DNA of 39,578 bases from CAYXVF01 sp964468125 (GTDB lineage: Bacteria; Myxococcota; XYA12-FULL-58-9; CAYXVF01). Shown in pieces: positions 25,723 through 34,453 of the stretch. A program made the position numbers and the translations under genes. The notes beneath the pieces were generated by a model, which did not search any database, was not told where the DNA came from, and was given only the letters and a program-made list of their open reading frames with translations. Position 1 is the first letter of the stretch. Each line of letters begins with the position of its first letter. The stretch lies in assembly GCA_964468125.1 (NCBI GenBank), contig CAYXVF010000055.1, positions 1 to 39,578 of the forward strand. Direction: 5' to 3'.

Positions 25723-27087
25723 CTAGCGAGAAGCGCCGGCGCGGGCACCCTTTGACAGCGAGCTCGCGACCCGGGACCGGACGCGGTCGGCGACGGAGGC
25801 CAGGAGAGCGAAGGCGAAGAAATTAAATGGCACGAACCAGATGAGCGAATCGTGGACCTGGTGGATCGTGGCGTGCTGGGGAAAGAAGACGAGCCAGGAG
25901 ATAGACGCGAGGAAGGCCGCGCCGGTGGCCGCGAGGAGCGCGTCGAGCTCGTCGTTGCGTCGCAGCCAGATCGCATGAGTGGTCGCCGCCAATACGACGA
26001 GGCCCAAAAACGGACCCGTCCGAAGCATCACCGGCAGCCCGATGGCGCGAAAGTCAAAGAGCGGCGCGACGGCACCGTGAATCCACATCAGCTCGACGAA
26101 GGGTAGAGCCTGATCCACATCCGCGCGGCGCACAAAGGCCCGCCCTAAATGCTCCACTCCTTCGATCCCCCCGGCTTGCAAGGCGACCAACGCGACCGCG
26201 AGCATGCCCGCGACGCCTGCTCCAGCGCTGACCGCTGCAGTGCGCAGGGCATAAGACTTCCAGGGGGCTGGGACCCGCAGCTGGTGATGGAGCAGCGCTA
26301 CGAGCAGCGAGCCCCCGACGGCGGTGATGAACTCGAATCCGCTCGAGAGCAGCTTTAGCTGAACACCTGCCCAGGCTGCCGTGAAGAGCGCCAGCGGGCG
26401 AGCGGTGCGCTCGTGAACCTCGACGACGATCATCATGGGCACGATGTAGCTCGGGAAGACCCACCAGAGGTTCTTGCCGTAGAGGGCCGGATACGCGGCG
26501 AGGGCAGTCCCGACGGTGAGGGTCCATCCGGCGAGAGCGCCATACCGACGGTAGATCCAGTGGCCGAGCCAGAGTACCGCGGTGGCGCTCGCGAGCGCCA
26601 TGAGCTGGTAGTAGAGAAGTAGCTTCCACGGGCCGGAACCCGGAATGAGGCGATCGAGAATCGCGAGAAGGAAGACCTGTCCGCCACTTTGGCTGCGGTA
26701 GGAGATCCAGGGTGCGTCGACCTCGATCTCGGGGTGAAAGAACAGCGCGTACTGCAAGAGATGGGTTGCGGCTCCACGGTCGAGCGAAGGCGTGATGACG
26801 GCGTCCGCACCGAAACGACCCGGGAAGGCACCGTCAGCGAAGAGTCCGCGGCGCTGCGCATGGGCGAGACGGCCAAGGACCAGGCTCTCGCTCCACCGAT
26901 CAAACGTGGCGAAGTGCGGCGTCGAAAGCTCCGCGTCGACCCACGGGAGATCGGCGGCGAAGCGGTAGCGATGGTCGTAGTAGCGCTCGAAGTCCGCCGC
27001 CCCAAAAAGATTCAGACCAAAGCTCAGGTAGAGGAACGTCAACGACACCGCGACGAAGGTGCGTCCAGGCTCGAGCGGAGGGGCCAT
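25723..27087 (-). CDS. polytopic membrane protein, possibly GT-C-like
   Basis: A 454-residue protein with about nine to ten hydrophobic helices, such as LLLYYQLMALASATAVLWLG, LWWVFPSYIVPMMIVVEV and LIWFVPFNFFAFALLASVAD. After the first helix comes a long polar segment rich in Asp/Arg (DFERYYDHRYRFAADLPWVD), then DRWSE. An early acidic external loop followed by many helices recalls GT-C glycosyltransferases that use polyprenyl-phosphate sugars, but no diagnostic motif is certain. ATG 27087 is preferred because the longer upstream frame is Arg-rich and would overlap the exporter gene. It is the first gene of a three-gene run with the kinase and regulator, and it is divergent from the glycan exporter. 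Confidence 0.6.
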   Translation of the reverse strand: MAPPLEPGRTFVAVSLTFLYLSFGLNLFGAADFERYYDHRYRFAADLPWVDAELSTPHFATFDRWSESLVLGRLAHAQRRGLFADGAFPGRFGADAVITPSLDRGAATHLLQYALFFHPEIEVDAPWISYRSQSGGQVFLLAILDRLIPGSGPWKLLLYYQLMALASATAVLWLGHWIYRRYGALAGWTLTVGTALAAYPALYGKNLWWVFPSYIVPMMIVVEVHERTARPLALFTAAWAGVQLKLLSSGFEFITAVGGSLLVALLHHQLRVPAPWKSYALRTAAVSAGAGVAGMLAVALVALQAGGIEGVEHLGRAFVRRADVDQALPFVELMWIHGAVAPLFDFRAIGLPVMLRTGPFLGLVVLAATTHAIWLRRNDELDALLAATGAAFLASISWLVFFPQHATIHQVHDSLIWFVPFNFFAFALLASVADRVRSRVASSLSKGARAGASR

Positions 27088-27130
27088 CGCGGAGAGCGTA
27101 CCCGCACCGCGAGGACCGGTGCCAGCGTGT

Positions 27131-27157
27131 CGTGCCCGGTGTGCCGCGCCGGGCACG
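27131..27157. promoter_or_regulatory. inverted repeat in the divergent control region
   Basis: CGTGCCCGG (27131-27139) and CCGGGCACG (27149-27157) form a perfect 9-bp inverted repeat with a nine-base spacer, between the membrane-protein start (27087, minus) and the exporter start (27202, plus). Size and position fit an operator for a dimeric regulator; an RNA hairpin is the alternative. Confidence 0.4.
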
Positions 27158-27166
27158 CGGCGCTTT

Positions 27167-27195
27167 TTGCGGCGGTCGCAAACGCAGCGTAGATT
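27167..27195 (+). promoter_or_regulatory. candidate leaderless promoter of the exporter operon
   Basis: TTGCGG (27167-27172) and TAGATT (27190-27195) are separated by 17 bases. The ATG at 27202 lies exactly seven bases beyond the -10 box, so the transcript could begin at the start codon; no ribosome-binding site is present. Confidence 0.4.
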
Positions 27196-27201
27196 GCCGC
27201 C

Positions 27202-28047
27202 ATGACGCAGCGAGAGGCATGGACGCTCGAAGTCACCCCGCAGCGCGGTCTTTTCGACCTGCGCCTCGGCGAGCTTCTGCACTATCGTGACCTACTCCTG
27301 CTCTTGGTCCGGCGCGATTTTGTCGCGAACTTCAAACAGACGTTACTGGGCCCGGCCTGGTTCGCTCTCAAGCCGATTCTCACGACCCTCGTATTCATCG
27401 TGGTCTTCGGGCGCATCGCCGGATTGTCCTCGGACGGTCTCCCTCGTCTGCTCTTTTATCTGAGCGGCGTCACGCTCTGGGCGCTCTTCTCCGACGGCAT
27501 TACCAAGACCGCCACGACCTTCTCCGCGAATGCACGCATGTTTCAGAAGGTCTACTTTCCGCGACTCATCGTCCCTCTCGCCACCGCAGGCTCGAACCTG
27601 CTTCGCTTCTCTATTCAGCTCGCGATCTTTTTGGGGCTTCTGCTCTACTACCTCGTTCAGGGTTCCGTGCGGCCCAATCTCTACGCGCTCGCCTTGCCGC
27701 TCATCGTCGTCGTCCTGACCGTTCAGGCCATGGGTTTTGGGCTGCTCTTTTCCTCGCTGACCACGAAGTATCGGGATCTGCAATTCTTGCTCGGTTTTGC
27801 CGTTCAGCTCGCGATGTATGCCACGCCGATCATCTATCCGGCCTCTTCGATCCCCGACGACTATGTGCTGCTGCTGTATCTGAACCCGGTCGCTCCCGCG
27901 ATCGAGCTGTTCCGCTTGGGTTTTCTCGGCGCGGGGACCGTGAGCGTCTTTGGCTGCGCCTACTCGGCCGTGATGACACTGGTCGTGCTATTTGCCGGGA
28001 TCATCGTTTTCAACCGCGTGGAAGCACGCGTGATGGACACGGTTTGA
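27202..28047 (+). CDS. ABC-2 type polysaccharide export permease (Wzm/TagG-like)
   Basis: A 281-residue inner-membrane permease that forms the channel of an ABC exporter for O-antigen, teichoic acid or capsule-type polymers. The N-terminal cytoplasmic RRDFVANFKQTLLGPAWFAL is the typical coupling segment of this family. Six hydrophobic segments follow, and the C-terminal YLNPVAPAIELFRLGFLG is the conserved end motif. ATG 27202 is used. Its ATPase partner begins one base after the stop. Glycosyltransferase and sulfotransferase genes downstream indicate a glycan cargo. Confidence 0.94.
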   Translation: MTQREAWTLEVTPQRGLFDLRLGELLHYRDLLLLLVRRDFVANFKQTLLGPAWFALKPILTTLVFIVVFGRIAGLSSDGLPRLLFYLSGVTLWALFSDGITKTATTFSANARMFQKVYFPRLIVPLATAGSNLLRFSIQLAIFLGLLLYYLVQGSVRPNLYALALPLIVVVLTVQAMGFGLLFSSLTTKYRDLQFLLGFAVQLAMYATPIIYPASSIPDDYVLLLYLNPVAPAIELFRLGFLGAGTVSVFGCAYSAVMTLVVLFAGIIVFNRVEARVMDTV

Positions 28048-28048
28048 A

Positions 28049-29350
28049 ATGAACGACCGCACGGTGATCCACATCGAGAACGTCTCGAAGCGCTACCGCC
28101 TAGGCCAGATCGGTCGTGGGACCTTCGTCGAGGACGTTCAGCGCTTCGGGGCTCGCGTGCTAGGAAGGCCCGACCCGGCCCGCAGCGTTCACGACAACGA
28201 GCGAGAGCGGGCCGGCGGTTCCCATGTTTGGGCCCTGCGCAACGTCGACCTCGAGGTGAAGGAAGGGGAAGTCGTTGGGCTCATCGGGCGCAATGGCGCG
28301 GGCAAGTCGACGCTCCTCAAGCTTCTCTCGCGCATTACCCTTCCAACCGAGGGACGGATTCGCGCACGGGGCCGACTCGCCTCTCTGCTCGAAGTGGGTA
28401 CTGGGTTTCACCCTGAGCTGACTGGACGTGAAAATGTCTATCTCAATGGCGCAATCTTGGGCATGCGTCGCGAGGAGGTGCGCCGTCGGCTCGAGGAGAT
28501 CGTCGAGTTCTCAGGCTGCGCGAAGTACATCGACACTCCCGTAAAGCGCTACTCGTCGGGCATGGTCGTGCGCCTCGCCTTCTCCGTCGCAGCGCACCTC
28601 GACTGCGAGATTCTGATCGTGGATGAGGTCTTGGCAGTGGGAGACGCTGAGTTTCAACGCAAATGCATCGGAAAGATGCGTGACGTTTCGAGCGAGGGCG
28701 GGCGTACGGTGATGTTCGTGAGCCACAACATGGCGAGCATCACATCTCTGTGTACTCGGGGCCTCGTGATGGAGCTCGGTCGCATCGCCTTTGAGGGCAT
28801 GCCCAATGACGCGGTCGTCGAGTACGAGAGGGAGTCTCAACGCCTCGCCGCCACTTCCCTAGAGGACCGCAAAGACCGACGAGGAGAAGGGCTGATACGT
28901 TTCACGGACGTCGAGGTCTTTGGGGTGGATGGACAGGGTGGGCGACGGCCGCTCGTGACCGGAGAATTGGCGGTGATTCGTCTGCACTTCTCAGCCCCTC
29001 CCGCGGATACTGAGGTGGAGGCTCGCTTTTCGGTCTTCATCGCCGCGGCAGGCAACGACCTCATTGCCCTGAGCTCCCAATATGCGAGCGATCAGTCGCT
29101 GAGAGTTCGCGAGGGTGGAGCCGTCGAATTCACGATTCCACGGCTGCCCCTGTCTAGGGGGCGCTACTCTCTTTCGCTCGTGGTGTCCGCCCTCCGGACG
29201 ATTCACGACAACGTCGAGGCGGCGGCCTACTTCGAAGTTCTCGAGGGTGGCTTCTATCCTACCCGCTTCACCTACGACGGGCGCTCGGAGGGGCGCACGG
29301 TGCTCGTCGATCATGGGTTCCGGCTTCTCTCCGGCGGAGAGTCGCGATGA
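28049..29350 (+). CDS. ABC exporter ATPase with glycan-binding C-terminal domain (Wzt-like)
   Basis: A 433-residue ATPase. The nucleotide-binding domain (about 5-260) has Walker A GRNGAGKST (80-88), the Q-loop-region segment LEVGTGFHPELTGRENV, signature YSSGM (168-172) and Walker B ILIVDEVLAVGD (188-199), the form typical of polysaccharide exporters. A beta-rich extension (about 280-425, with FTIPRLPLSRGRYSLSLVVS) matches the Wzt C-terminal domain that recognises the end of the exported polymer. So chain length may be set by a terminal cap, as in Wzt-dependent O-antigen systems. The next gene overlaps by four bases (ATGA). Confidence 0.95.
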   Translation: MNDRTVIHIENVSKRYRLGQIGRGTFVEDVQRFGARVLGRPDPARSVHDNERERAGGSHVWALRNVDLEVKEGEVVGLIGRNGAGKSTLLKLLSRITLPTEGRIRARGRLASLLEVGTGFHPELTGRENVYLNGAILGMRREEVRRRLEEIVEFSGCAKYIDTPVKRYSSGMVVRLAFSVAAHLDCEILIVDEVLAVGDAEFQRKCIGKMRDVSSEGGRTVMFVSHNMASITSLCTRGLVMELGRIAFEGMPNDAVVEYERESQRLAATSLEDRKDRRGEGLIRFTDVEVFGVDGQGGRRPLVTGELAVIRLHFSAPPADTEVEARFSVFIAAAGNDLIALSSQYASDQSLRVREGGAVEFTIPRLPLSRGRYSLSLVVSALRTIHDNVEAAAYFEVLEGGFYPTRFTYDGRSEGRTVLVDHGFRLLSGGESR

Positions 29351-30507
29351 GCGCACCTCCTGCCGTGGTGCTCGCCGAGTGCACCACGATGGACGGGCAT
29401 CGCTGGTCCTATGCCCGGATGTACGCGCGAGTACTTCGCGGATTGGGATTCTCGGTAACTCATTTTTGTGTTCCGGAAGACGCGGCGCGGCTCGATCGTG
29501 TCTTTCGTGAGGCGGGTCTCGAGGCTCGGGCGCGACCTCTGACGTGGGACCTCGCGAGTCGCATCGGATGGCGGGTCTGGCGCTTCGCGACTCGGGCGCG
29601 GCTTCTTCGTCGGGGCGAGATTGACCATTTTTGGATCAGGCTCTTCATTCAGCGGCTCCGCCATGGACTCCGCGACGCACCGGTCCTGGTGCCCTGGATT
29701 TCGCCGGCGCTTCGAGAAGGAGTTCCATCGGCGCTCAGCGCTTTGCTTCCGCGGCATCTGATCGTGCTCGATGGCTATCTGGACGCCGCATTCGACCCAG
29801 GGAGTGCGCCGCTCTATTCGCAAGCGGAGGCCATTCTTTGTCTGAACGAACCTGCGGCGGCGGCGTTGGGGCGGCCCTACCGACCCTGGCCTGACCCGGT
29901 GGACGAATCCGTCACGGTGGAAGCTTCGTCGCCATTCTTGGACGAGATTCGACGCATCGCCGGTGAGCGTCCGATCTTTCTGTGCCCGGGTATCAGTCGA
30001 CGCAAGCACACGGTCGAGTTCGTGCGCGCCGCACGGGACGCGGAGCCCGACGCCGCGCTCTGGGTCGTGACCGGAGAGCCGAGCACGGAGTTGCGCGATG
30101 CACCGGTCTGGCGAGAGCTCGTGCGCATTATCCCCGAGCACGTGCAGATTCGGGAGGGCGCTTGCAGCGATGCGGATCTAGAGGGGCTCTTCGCCTCCGC
30201 CGCTGCCGTCTTCCTCTGCTACTGCGAGCATCGCGGAAGCAGCGGCATGCTCACGCGCGCGGCCCGTCACAATACCCCCGCTCTCGTCTCCCCCGGCGGC
30301 CTGATGGCCAACCGCGTAGACGCCCATCGGCTGGGCACGGTGGCTCGGACTCTGGAGCCGCAAGCCGTGTGCGACGCGCTCTTCGAGCTGGCGGCGGAGC
30401 CCTATGACCGGGAAGGGGCTCGCTCTTACCTCGAGCGTCACTCGGTGGACGAGCTCAAACGGGAGCTGGGCGAGCTGCTCCGCCCATGGCTCCCGGGCGC
30501 GGCATAG
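29347..30507 (+). CDS. GT-B-like glycosyltransferase
   Basis: A 386-residue cytoplasmic protein of probable GT-B fold. The C-terminal half carries IFLCPGISRRKHTVEFVRAA (210-229), then VVTGEPSTEL and a late CEHRGSSGMLTRAARHNTPA stretch that resembles the donor-binding region of GT4-type enzymes (the usual E-x7-E is not intact). The N-terminal half is less conserved. It is coupled to the exporter ATPase (ATGA) and so probably adds a sugar to the exported glycan. Its last 70 bases overlap the convergent gene at 30438-31343. Confidence 0.7.
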   Translation: MSAPPAVVLAECTTMDGHRWSYARMYARVLRGLGFSVTHFCVPEDAARLDRVFREAGLEARARPLTWDLASRIGWRVWRFATRARLLRRGEIDHFWIRLFIQRLRHGLRDAPVLVPWISPALREGVPSALSALLPRHLIVLDGYLDAAFDPGSAPLYSQAEAILCLNEPAAAALGRPYRPWPDPVDESVTVEASSPFLDEIRRIAGERPIFLCPGISRRKHTVEFVRAARDAEPDAALWVVTGEPSTELRDAPVWRELVRIIPEHVQIREGACSDADLEGLFASAAAVFLCYCEHRGSSGMLTRAARHNTPALVSPGGLMANRVDAHRLGTVARTLEPQAVCDALFELAAEPYDREGARSYLERHSVDELKRELGELLRPWLPGAA

Positions 30508-31343
30508 TCCTCTATCGACGCGCCGATCGCGACCGTGCGCCAATCGTCGCGCAGAGCGCAGAGGCCTTGCCGTCGAAATTCGTCGATCTTCGCCTCCGCA
30601 TCCTTCGGCGTGAGGTAGTGTTTGGCAACGACGTCGGCCTCGCGAGCGATCGGGTCTGGAATGCGCTGCACCAAGCGGTGGGGGAGCAGGTCGACGGTTA
30701 ACCCATACTCATCACTGACTCCGCGGGTCGGCCTCACCCACGCGGAGAATGTCTCTTCCGACATGCGCAGTCGATAGTCCGGGGCGTCGATGCGCTCCCA
30801 CCGCGTCTGTCCGTCGAGGAGCATTTCGTTGATCGTGACCTGGTCGTCGCCACTCGTCTCGACGTGTTGTGCAGCGAGGCGAAGAAAACTCGCTGCCGCG
30901 GTGGTAGGATGGACGCAGAACAGTCCGCAGCACAACACGAAGCCCCATCGCTGGTGGACTCTCCTTGGAAAGACCGTTCCCTGGGAGAAGACGAGGTCGG
31001 CGCTTCGGTCCATCAGTGGCCTGGGATCGCGCAGCCAGATGCAGTCCGCATCGGAGGTGATCAGCGGAATTCCCCGGTTGCAGAGATCGGCGATCACGCG
31101 CAATCGGGTCGCCCAGAGTCCGGCCTTCGTTCCGTCCCATTCCAAACGCTTCGCTTCGACTCCCACCCGACGACCGAAAGCCTCGGTCGCCTCGTCCAGC
31201 GCATAGACGCACACGCGAATCGAGCCGAGCCTGCGAGCAAACAGTAACCAATTGGCGAGCACCGGAAGATAGCGAGAGTCGCAAAAGAGCAAGACGAGGG
31301 TCTCGCCTGAGCCTTCCTGGGGGATGCTGGGTTTTTCCGGCAC
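30438..31343 (-). CDS. nucleotide-diphospho-sugar transferase-like protein
   Basis: A 301-residue protein resembling the nucleotid_trans (GT77-like) family of GT-A glycosyltransferases. SDADCIWLRDPRPLM (97-111) contains the metal-binding DxD (Asp98/Asp100) in the typical context, and DDQVTINEML (near 165-175) matches the later acidic motif. The N-terminal TLVLLFCDSRYLPVLANWLL is the opening nucleotide-binding strand and helix. The GTG start at 31343 has GAGGAT nine bases upstream. The Ser-rich C-terminal 20 residues come from the 70-bp overlap with the convergent glycosyltransferase and look non-conserved. A role in building the surface glycan is inferred from position. Confidence 0.72.
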   Translation of the reverse strand: MPEKPSIPQEGSGETLVLLFCDSRYLPVLANWLLFARRLGSIRVCVYALDEATEAFGRRVGVEAKRLEWDGTKAGLWATRLRVIADLCNRGIPLITSDADCIWLRDPRPLMDRSADLVFSQGTVFPRRVHQRWGFVLCCGLFCVHPTTAAASFLRLAAQHVETSGDDQVTINEMLLDGQTRWERIDAPDYRLRMSEETFSAWVRPTRGVSDEYGLTVDLLPHRLVQRIPDPIAREADVVAKHYLTPKDAEAKIDEFRRQGLCALRDDWRTVAIGASIEDYAAPGSHGRSSSPSSRLSSSTE

Positions 31344-31399
31344 TTGGTCTTATCCTCGCAGAAAGCTTCGAGAGCGATCTTCGAAGCATCCTAGCGACG

Positions 31400-32020
31400 A
31401 TGATCTCACACCGCCACAAGTGCCTGTTCGTTCACATTCCGAAGACCGCCGGAAAGAGCGTTCTCCACGCCTTCGGTCTCCCCCTGCTCGGTCGCGATTA
31501 CGACGGCGGTCTCGAAGGAATCTCCGATCCCTATGGCCATCGACCGGTGATCGACTACCGGCGGGAGCCCTGGTTTCGTCCCTACTTCAAGTTCGCGATT
31601 GTCCGACACCCATTAGACCGACTGGTCTCCGCCTTTGCGTTCCTAGACGGCGGCGGTCTCAATCATTTCGATCGAGAGTTCGCGGAGATGCACTTGAAGC
31701 GTTTCGACGGTGACTTCCGTCGCTTCGTGCGGGAGGGCCTCAAAGACGTCGTCGATCACGTCCATTTTCGCCCACAGCGGGATTGGATCTGCGATCGCTG
31801 GGGCAGGACGCGTGTGGACTTCGTCGGGCGATTCGAGACGCTCGACGAGAGCTGGCGCGAGATTCGATCCCGATTGAAGGCCCCGGTCGAAGATCTCGGA
31901 AGACTCAATGCGAGCGCGCGAGGCTCTTGGCGCGACTACTTCGATATGGAGACTCTGAGTGTTGCAGCCACGCTCTATGCGCAGGATTTTCGCAAGCTCG
32001 GCTACGCGAGCCCTGTGTGA
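31400..32020 (+). CDS. PAPS-dependent carbohydrate sulfotransferase
   Basis: A 206-residue sulfotransferase of the heparan/chondroitin (sulfotransfer_2-like) type, which moves sulfate from 3'-phosphoadenosine-5'-phosphosulfate (PAPS) to a sugar hydroxyl. The 5'-phosphosulfate loop is FVHIPKTAGKS (10-20), and the 3'-phosphate site is FAIVRHPLDRLVSAF (65-79). The later FVGRFETLDESWREI helix is typical of bacterial members. Start ATG 31400 has no clear ribosome-binding site. It is a stand-alone gene, divergent from the nucleotide-sugar transferase gene and convergent with the GT2-sulfotransferase fusion 11 bases away. Acceptor unknown; context suggests the exported glycan. Confidence 0.92.
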   Translation: MISHRHKCLFVHIPKTAGKSVLHAFGLPLLGRDYDGGLEGISDPYGHRPVIDYRREPWFRPYFKFAIVRHPLDRLVSAFAFLDGGGLNHFDREFAEMHLKRFDGDFRRFVREGLKDVVDHVHFRPQRDWICDRWGRTRVDFVGRFETLDESWREIRSRLKAPVEDLGRLNASARGSWRDYFDMETLSVAATLYAQDFRKLGYASPV

Positions 32021-32031
32021 CCCGCGCGCGG

Positions 32032-34392
32032 CTAGAAGTCGTAGTCGAACAATCGAATGTCGCGTTCGTAGAGCTTCGCGACCCGGTCTTGAGCCGTAGG
32101 ATCGTAGTGTGCGCGGTAGTCGTCTCCGCTCGCGGTCGCTCTCTGCAGGTGGAGTGTGCCCAGGGAGGGGGCGCCGATCTTCTCGGCGACGAATTCGAGG
32201 CCACGCCTTCGGTCCTCGAAGCGCACGATGTAGTCGACCAGGACGGTTCCATCCTCGTCCAGGATGAACTCACTCGCGCCGTAGCGCGACGAATGGTGGA
32301 GGAAATGCGGAGTTCCTGGACCCGCCTCGCTCAAGCGCGCGACATAGTCGGAAAGACGCCAACTGCTCGGAATCTCTTGGACCTTTCGCCGGTAGTTGAA
32401 CATCGAGAAGACTCGCTCCCAGGGATTGCGCACGACGGTGAACACGAAGAGTCGGTCCCACAACTCGGCACCGAATCGGTCGCGCATCATCGCCGCGGTG
32501 GCGTGGTCGAGGCCGAGCTGGGGGGCCGCGTGTCTGCGCTCCAAAACATTGGTCTTCGCGTAGGCGGCCCCGAAGTGTTTTCCGAGCTCGCTTCGAATCG
32601 AGCTGGAGGAGGTTCGAGGGATGTCGACGAACCAGAACCCGTGCACACTCGCTGCGCGTTGCAGCTCCTGCGCTCGCCTGCGCTCATGCCGCTCTTCGAC
32701 TGCTCGTCGGATTCGACCACGTACCTTGTCGATCGCTCTGCCGATCATCGGCGGCGACGAGGGAGCGGTGCGTTCCAGGGTCATCGCGAGGCCAAGCCTC
32801 AAAACACAGTGCGTCAGAGACTCGTGGCTTTCGCGATGCGGGGCGAAACGGAAACAATCGCGGACCCGAAGGATGACGAGGCCCTCGTCGATCCGCACCG
32901 CGCTGAGATCCCCGTCTAAACGGAGTTGCCGGCAAGCCGCCGCCAGAGGGGCGTCCGCGGACGGCAGACCCTCGAGGAAAGCGATGTGCTCGCCTTCGCA
33001 AGCTTCGAGCAAGGCGATATCGCTGGCGGTCGCATGCGTGCTCCGCACGCGGGGGAAATCCGGTCGCTCCTCGAGGTCGCAGCAGACGTCGAGATCGACG
33101 AAGCGAACGTCTTGGCGCCAACGGTCGAGCTCACCGGCGTCCGCTTGGCGAACGACCAAGGTGAGCTCTGGGTGCACTGGGTCTTCCGGGCACGCGGCGC
33201 GAAAGGCGGGCACTCGGGCACCGAGCAGGGCATTGGTGATCCGTCGGTCGTCTTCGCGCGCGACGGCGCTTGCGTGCTCCTGGTGGTAGGCCACGGCCTC
33301 CGGGTCGTACACGACGTAGGCGCCGTGGCGGACGAGGCGGAAGGTGAGCTCGATGTCTTCGCCTCCCCACGCGCGAAAGGCCGGATCGAATCCGCCGGTT
33401 TGACGGACGAGAGATCGTCGAAACGCCATGTTACAGCTGACGCCCAGGCGGTAGGGCTGCGGGTGTCGATAGGCGTGCTCGATCGGCGTGAGCTGGTCTG
33501 TGCGCCAGTCGAGACCGGGTGTCGTGCCACGGGCGCCTTCCGGTCCGAGTGCGGCGGGCAGCTCCTGGAGGAGCGACGGAACATCGAGAATCTCCTGCGG
33601 TTCCAGTCCCTCCGCATCGATGAAACGACGCTCGCCGAGCACGACGACCTCGCGCTCCGTCGCGAACCAGCGAGTCACGTGCTGAAGCCAGTCGGGCGAG
33701 GGGATCATGTCGCTGTCGAGACAGCAGATGATCTCACCGGTCGCCCGTTCGATCGCTCGGTTTCTTGCGAGGGCCGCGCGAAACCCTTCGTCCGGTTGCC
33801 AGAGGCTCTCGAGCTCGAGCATCGCGTCGAAGCGGGACACAACGGCGGCGGTGTCTTCCTGGCTCCCGTCGTCGCTGACGATCACCTCCATGCGGTTGGC
33901 AGGATAGCGCTGCCTGGCCAATCCAGCCAGGGTTCGGGCGAGGGCGTCATTTCGATTGTAGACCGGAATGATGACACTCACCGTCGGCGCCTCGGATGAC
34001 TGAACGTCGAGTAGGCTGCGGTAGTCGTTCCCGTAGCCCGCGCCCGACCGGTATCTCGCTCTCCAGCGGCGCAGCGCGCGCTCCTCGAGCTCGATGATGC
34101 CGGACCAGGGGATGAGCTCTCCTCGGTCGAAGAGGTAGCGCTCGTCTGCTCGCAGCATCGCCGCAAGAGCCAGGAGTTTCGGATAGTCCTGGAGTGCGAT
34201 GACGCGCGCCCAGCGCGTCCCAAAGAGCGCGAGGCGCTCGGCGCCCCTCGCGACGTCAAAGCCGCGTTCCGGAGCAGCGGAGCGGCCGACGAGCACGCGC
34301 CGGGAACCGGGAAAGCGTCGCTCGAGCGCGCGGCGTTGAACACCGAGGGGGACGTGCACCCCGAGGAGCAGTGTGGGGGCTTCAGGGGTCAT
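32032..34392 (-). CDS. glycosyltransferase family 2 / sulfotransferase fusion
   Basis: A 786-residue two-enzyme protein. After 130 residues of unknown fold comes a GT2 domain (136-390): VSVIIPVYNRNDALARTLAG opens it, DDGS lies at 174-177, the metal-binding LDSD at 225-228, and WGGEDIELTFRL (342-353) is the galactosyltransferase/chondroitin-polymerase-type C-terminal motif. A middle region (400-580) is unassigned. Residues 582-786 form a PAPS sulfotransferase with FVDIPRTSSSSIRSELGKHF (588-607) as 5'-phosphosulfate loop and VVRNPWERVFSMF (653-665) as 3'-phosphate site. One chain could add a sugar and then sulfate it. It follows the arylsulfotransferase-like gene by 61 bases on the same strand. 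Confidence 0.92.
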   Translation of the reverse strand: MTPEAPTLLLGVHVPLGVQRRALERRFPGSRRVLVGRSAAPERGFDVARGAERLALFGTRWARVIALQDYPKLLALAAMLRADERYLFDRGELIPWSGIIELEERALRRWRARYRSGAGYGNDYRSLLDVQSSEAPTVSVIIPVYNRNDALARTLAGLARQRYPANRMEVIVSDDGSQEDTAAVVSRFDAMLELESLWQPDEGFRAALARNRAIERATGEIICCLDSDMIPSPDWLQHVTRWFATEREVVVLGERRFIDAEGLEPQEILDVPSLLQELPAALGPEGARGTTPGLDWRTDQLTPIEHAYRHPQPYRLGVSCNMAFRRSLVRQTGGFDPAFRAWGGEDIELTFRLVRHGAYVVYDPEAVAYHQEHASAVAREDDRRITNALLGARVPAFRAACPEDPVHPELTLVVRQADAGELDRWRQDVRFVDLDVCCDLEERPDFPRVRSTHATASDIALLEACEGEHIAFLEGLPSADAPLAAACRQLRLDGDLSAVRIDEGLVILRVRDCFRFAPHRESHESLTHCVLRLGLAMTLERTAPSSPPMIGRAIDKVRGRIRRAVEERHERRRAQELQRAASVHGFWFVDIPRTSSSSIRSELGKHFGAAYAKTNVLERRHAAPQLGLDHATAAMMRDRFGAELWDRLFVFTVVRNPWERVFSMFNYRRKVQEIPSSWRLSDYVARLSEAGPGTPHFLHHSSRYGASEFILDEDGTVLVDYIVRFEDRRRGLEFVAEKIGAPSLGTLHLQRATASGDDYRAHYDPTAQDRVAKLYERDIRLFDYDF

Positions 34393-34453
34393 CTGGAAGA
34401 CCGAACCTCATGACACCGAGGGTGCGGAATCTCGGGTGCGAGGACAAGACGGC

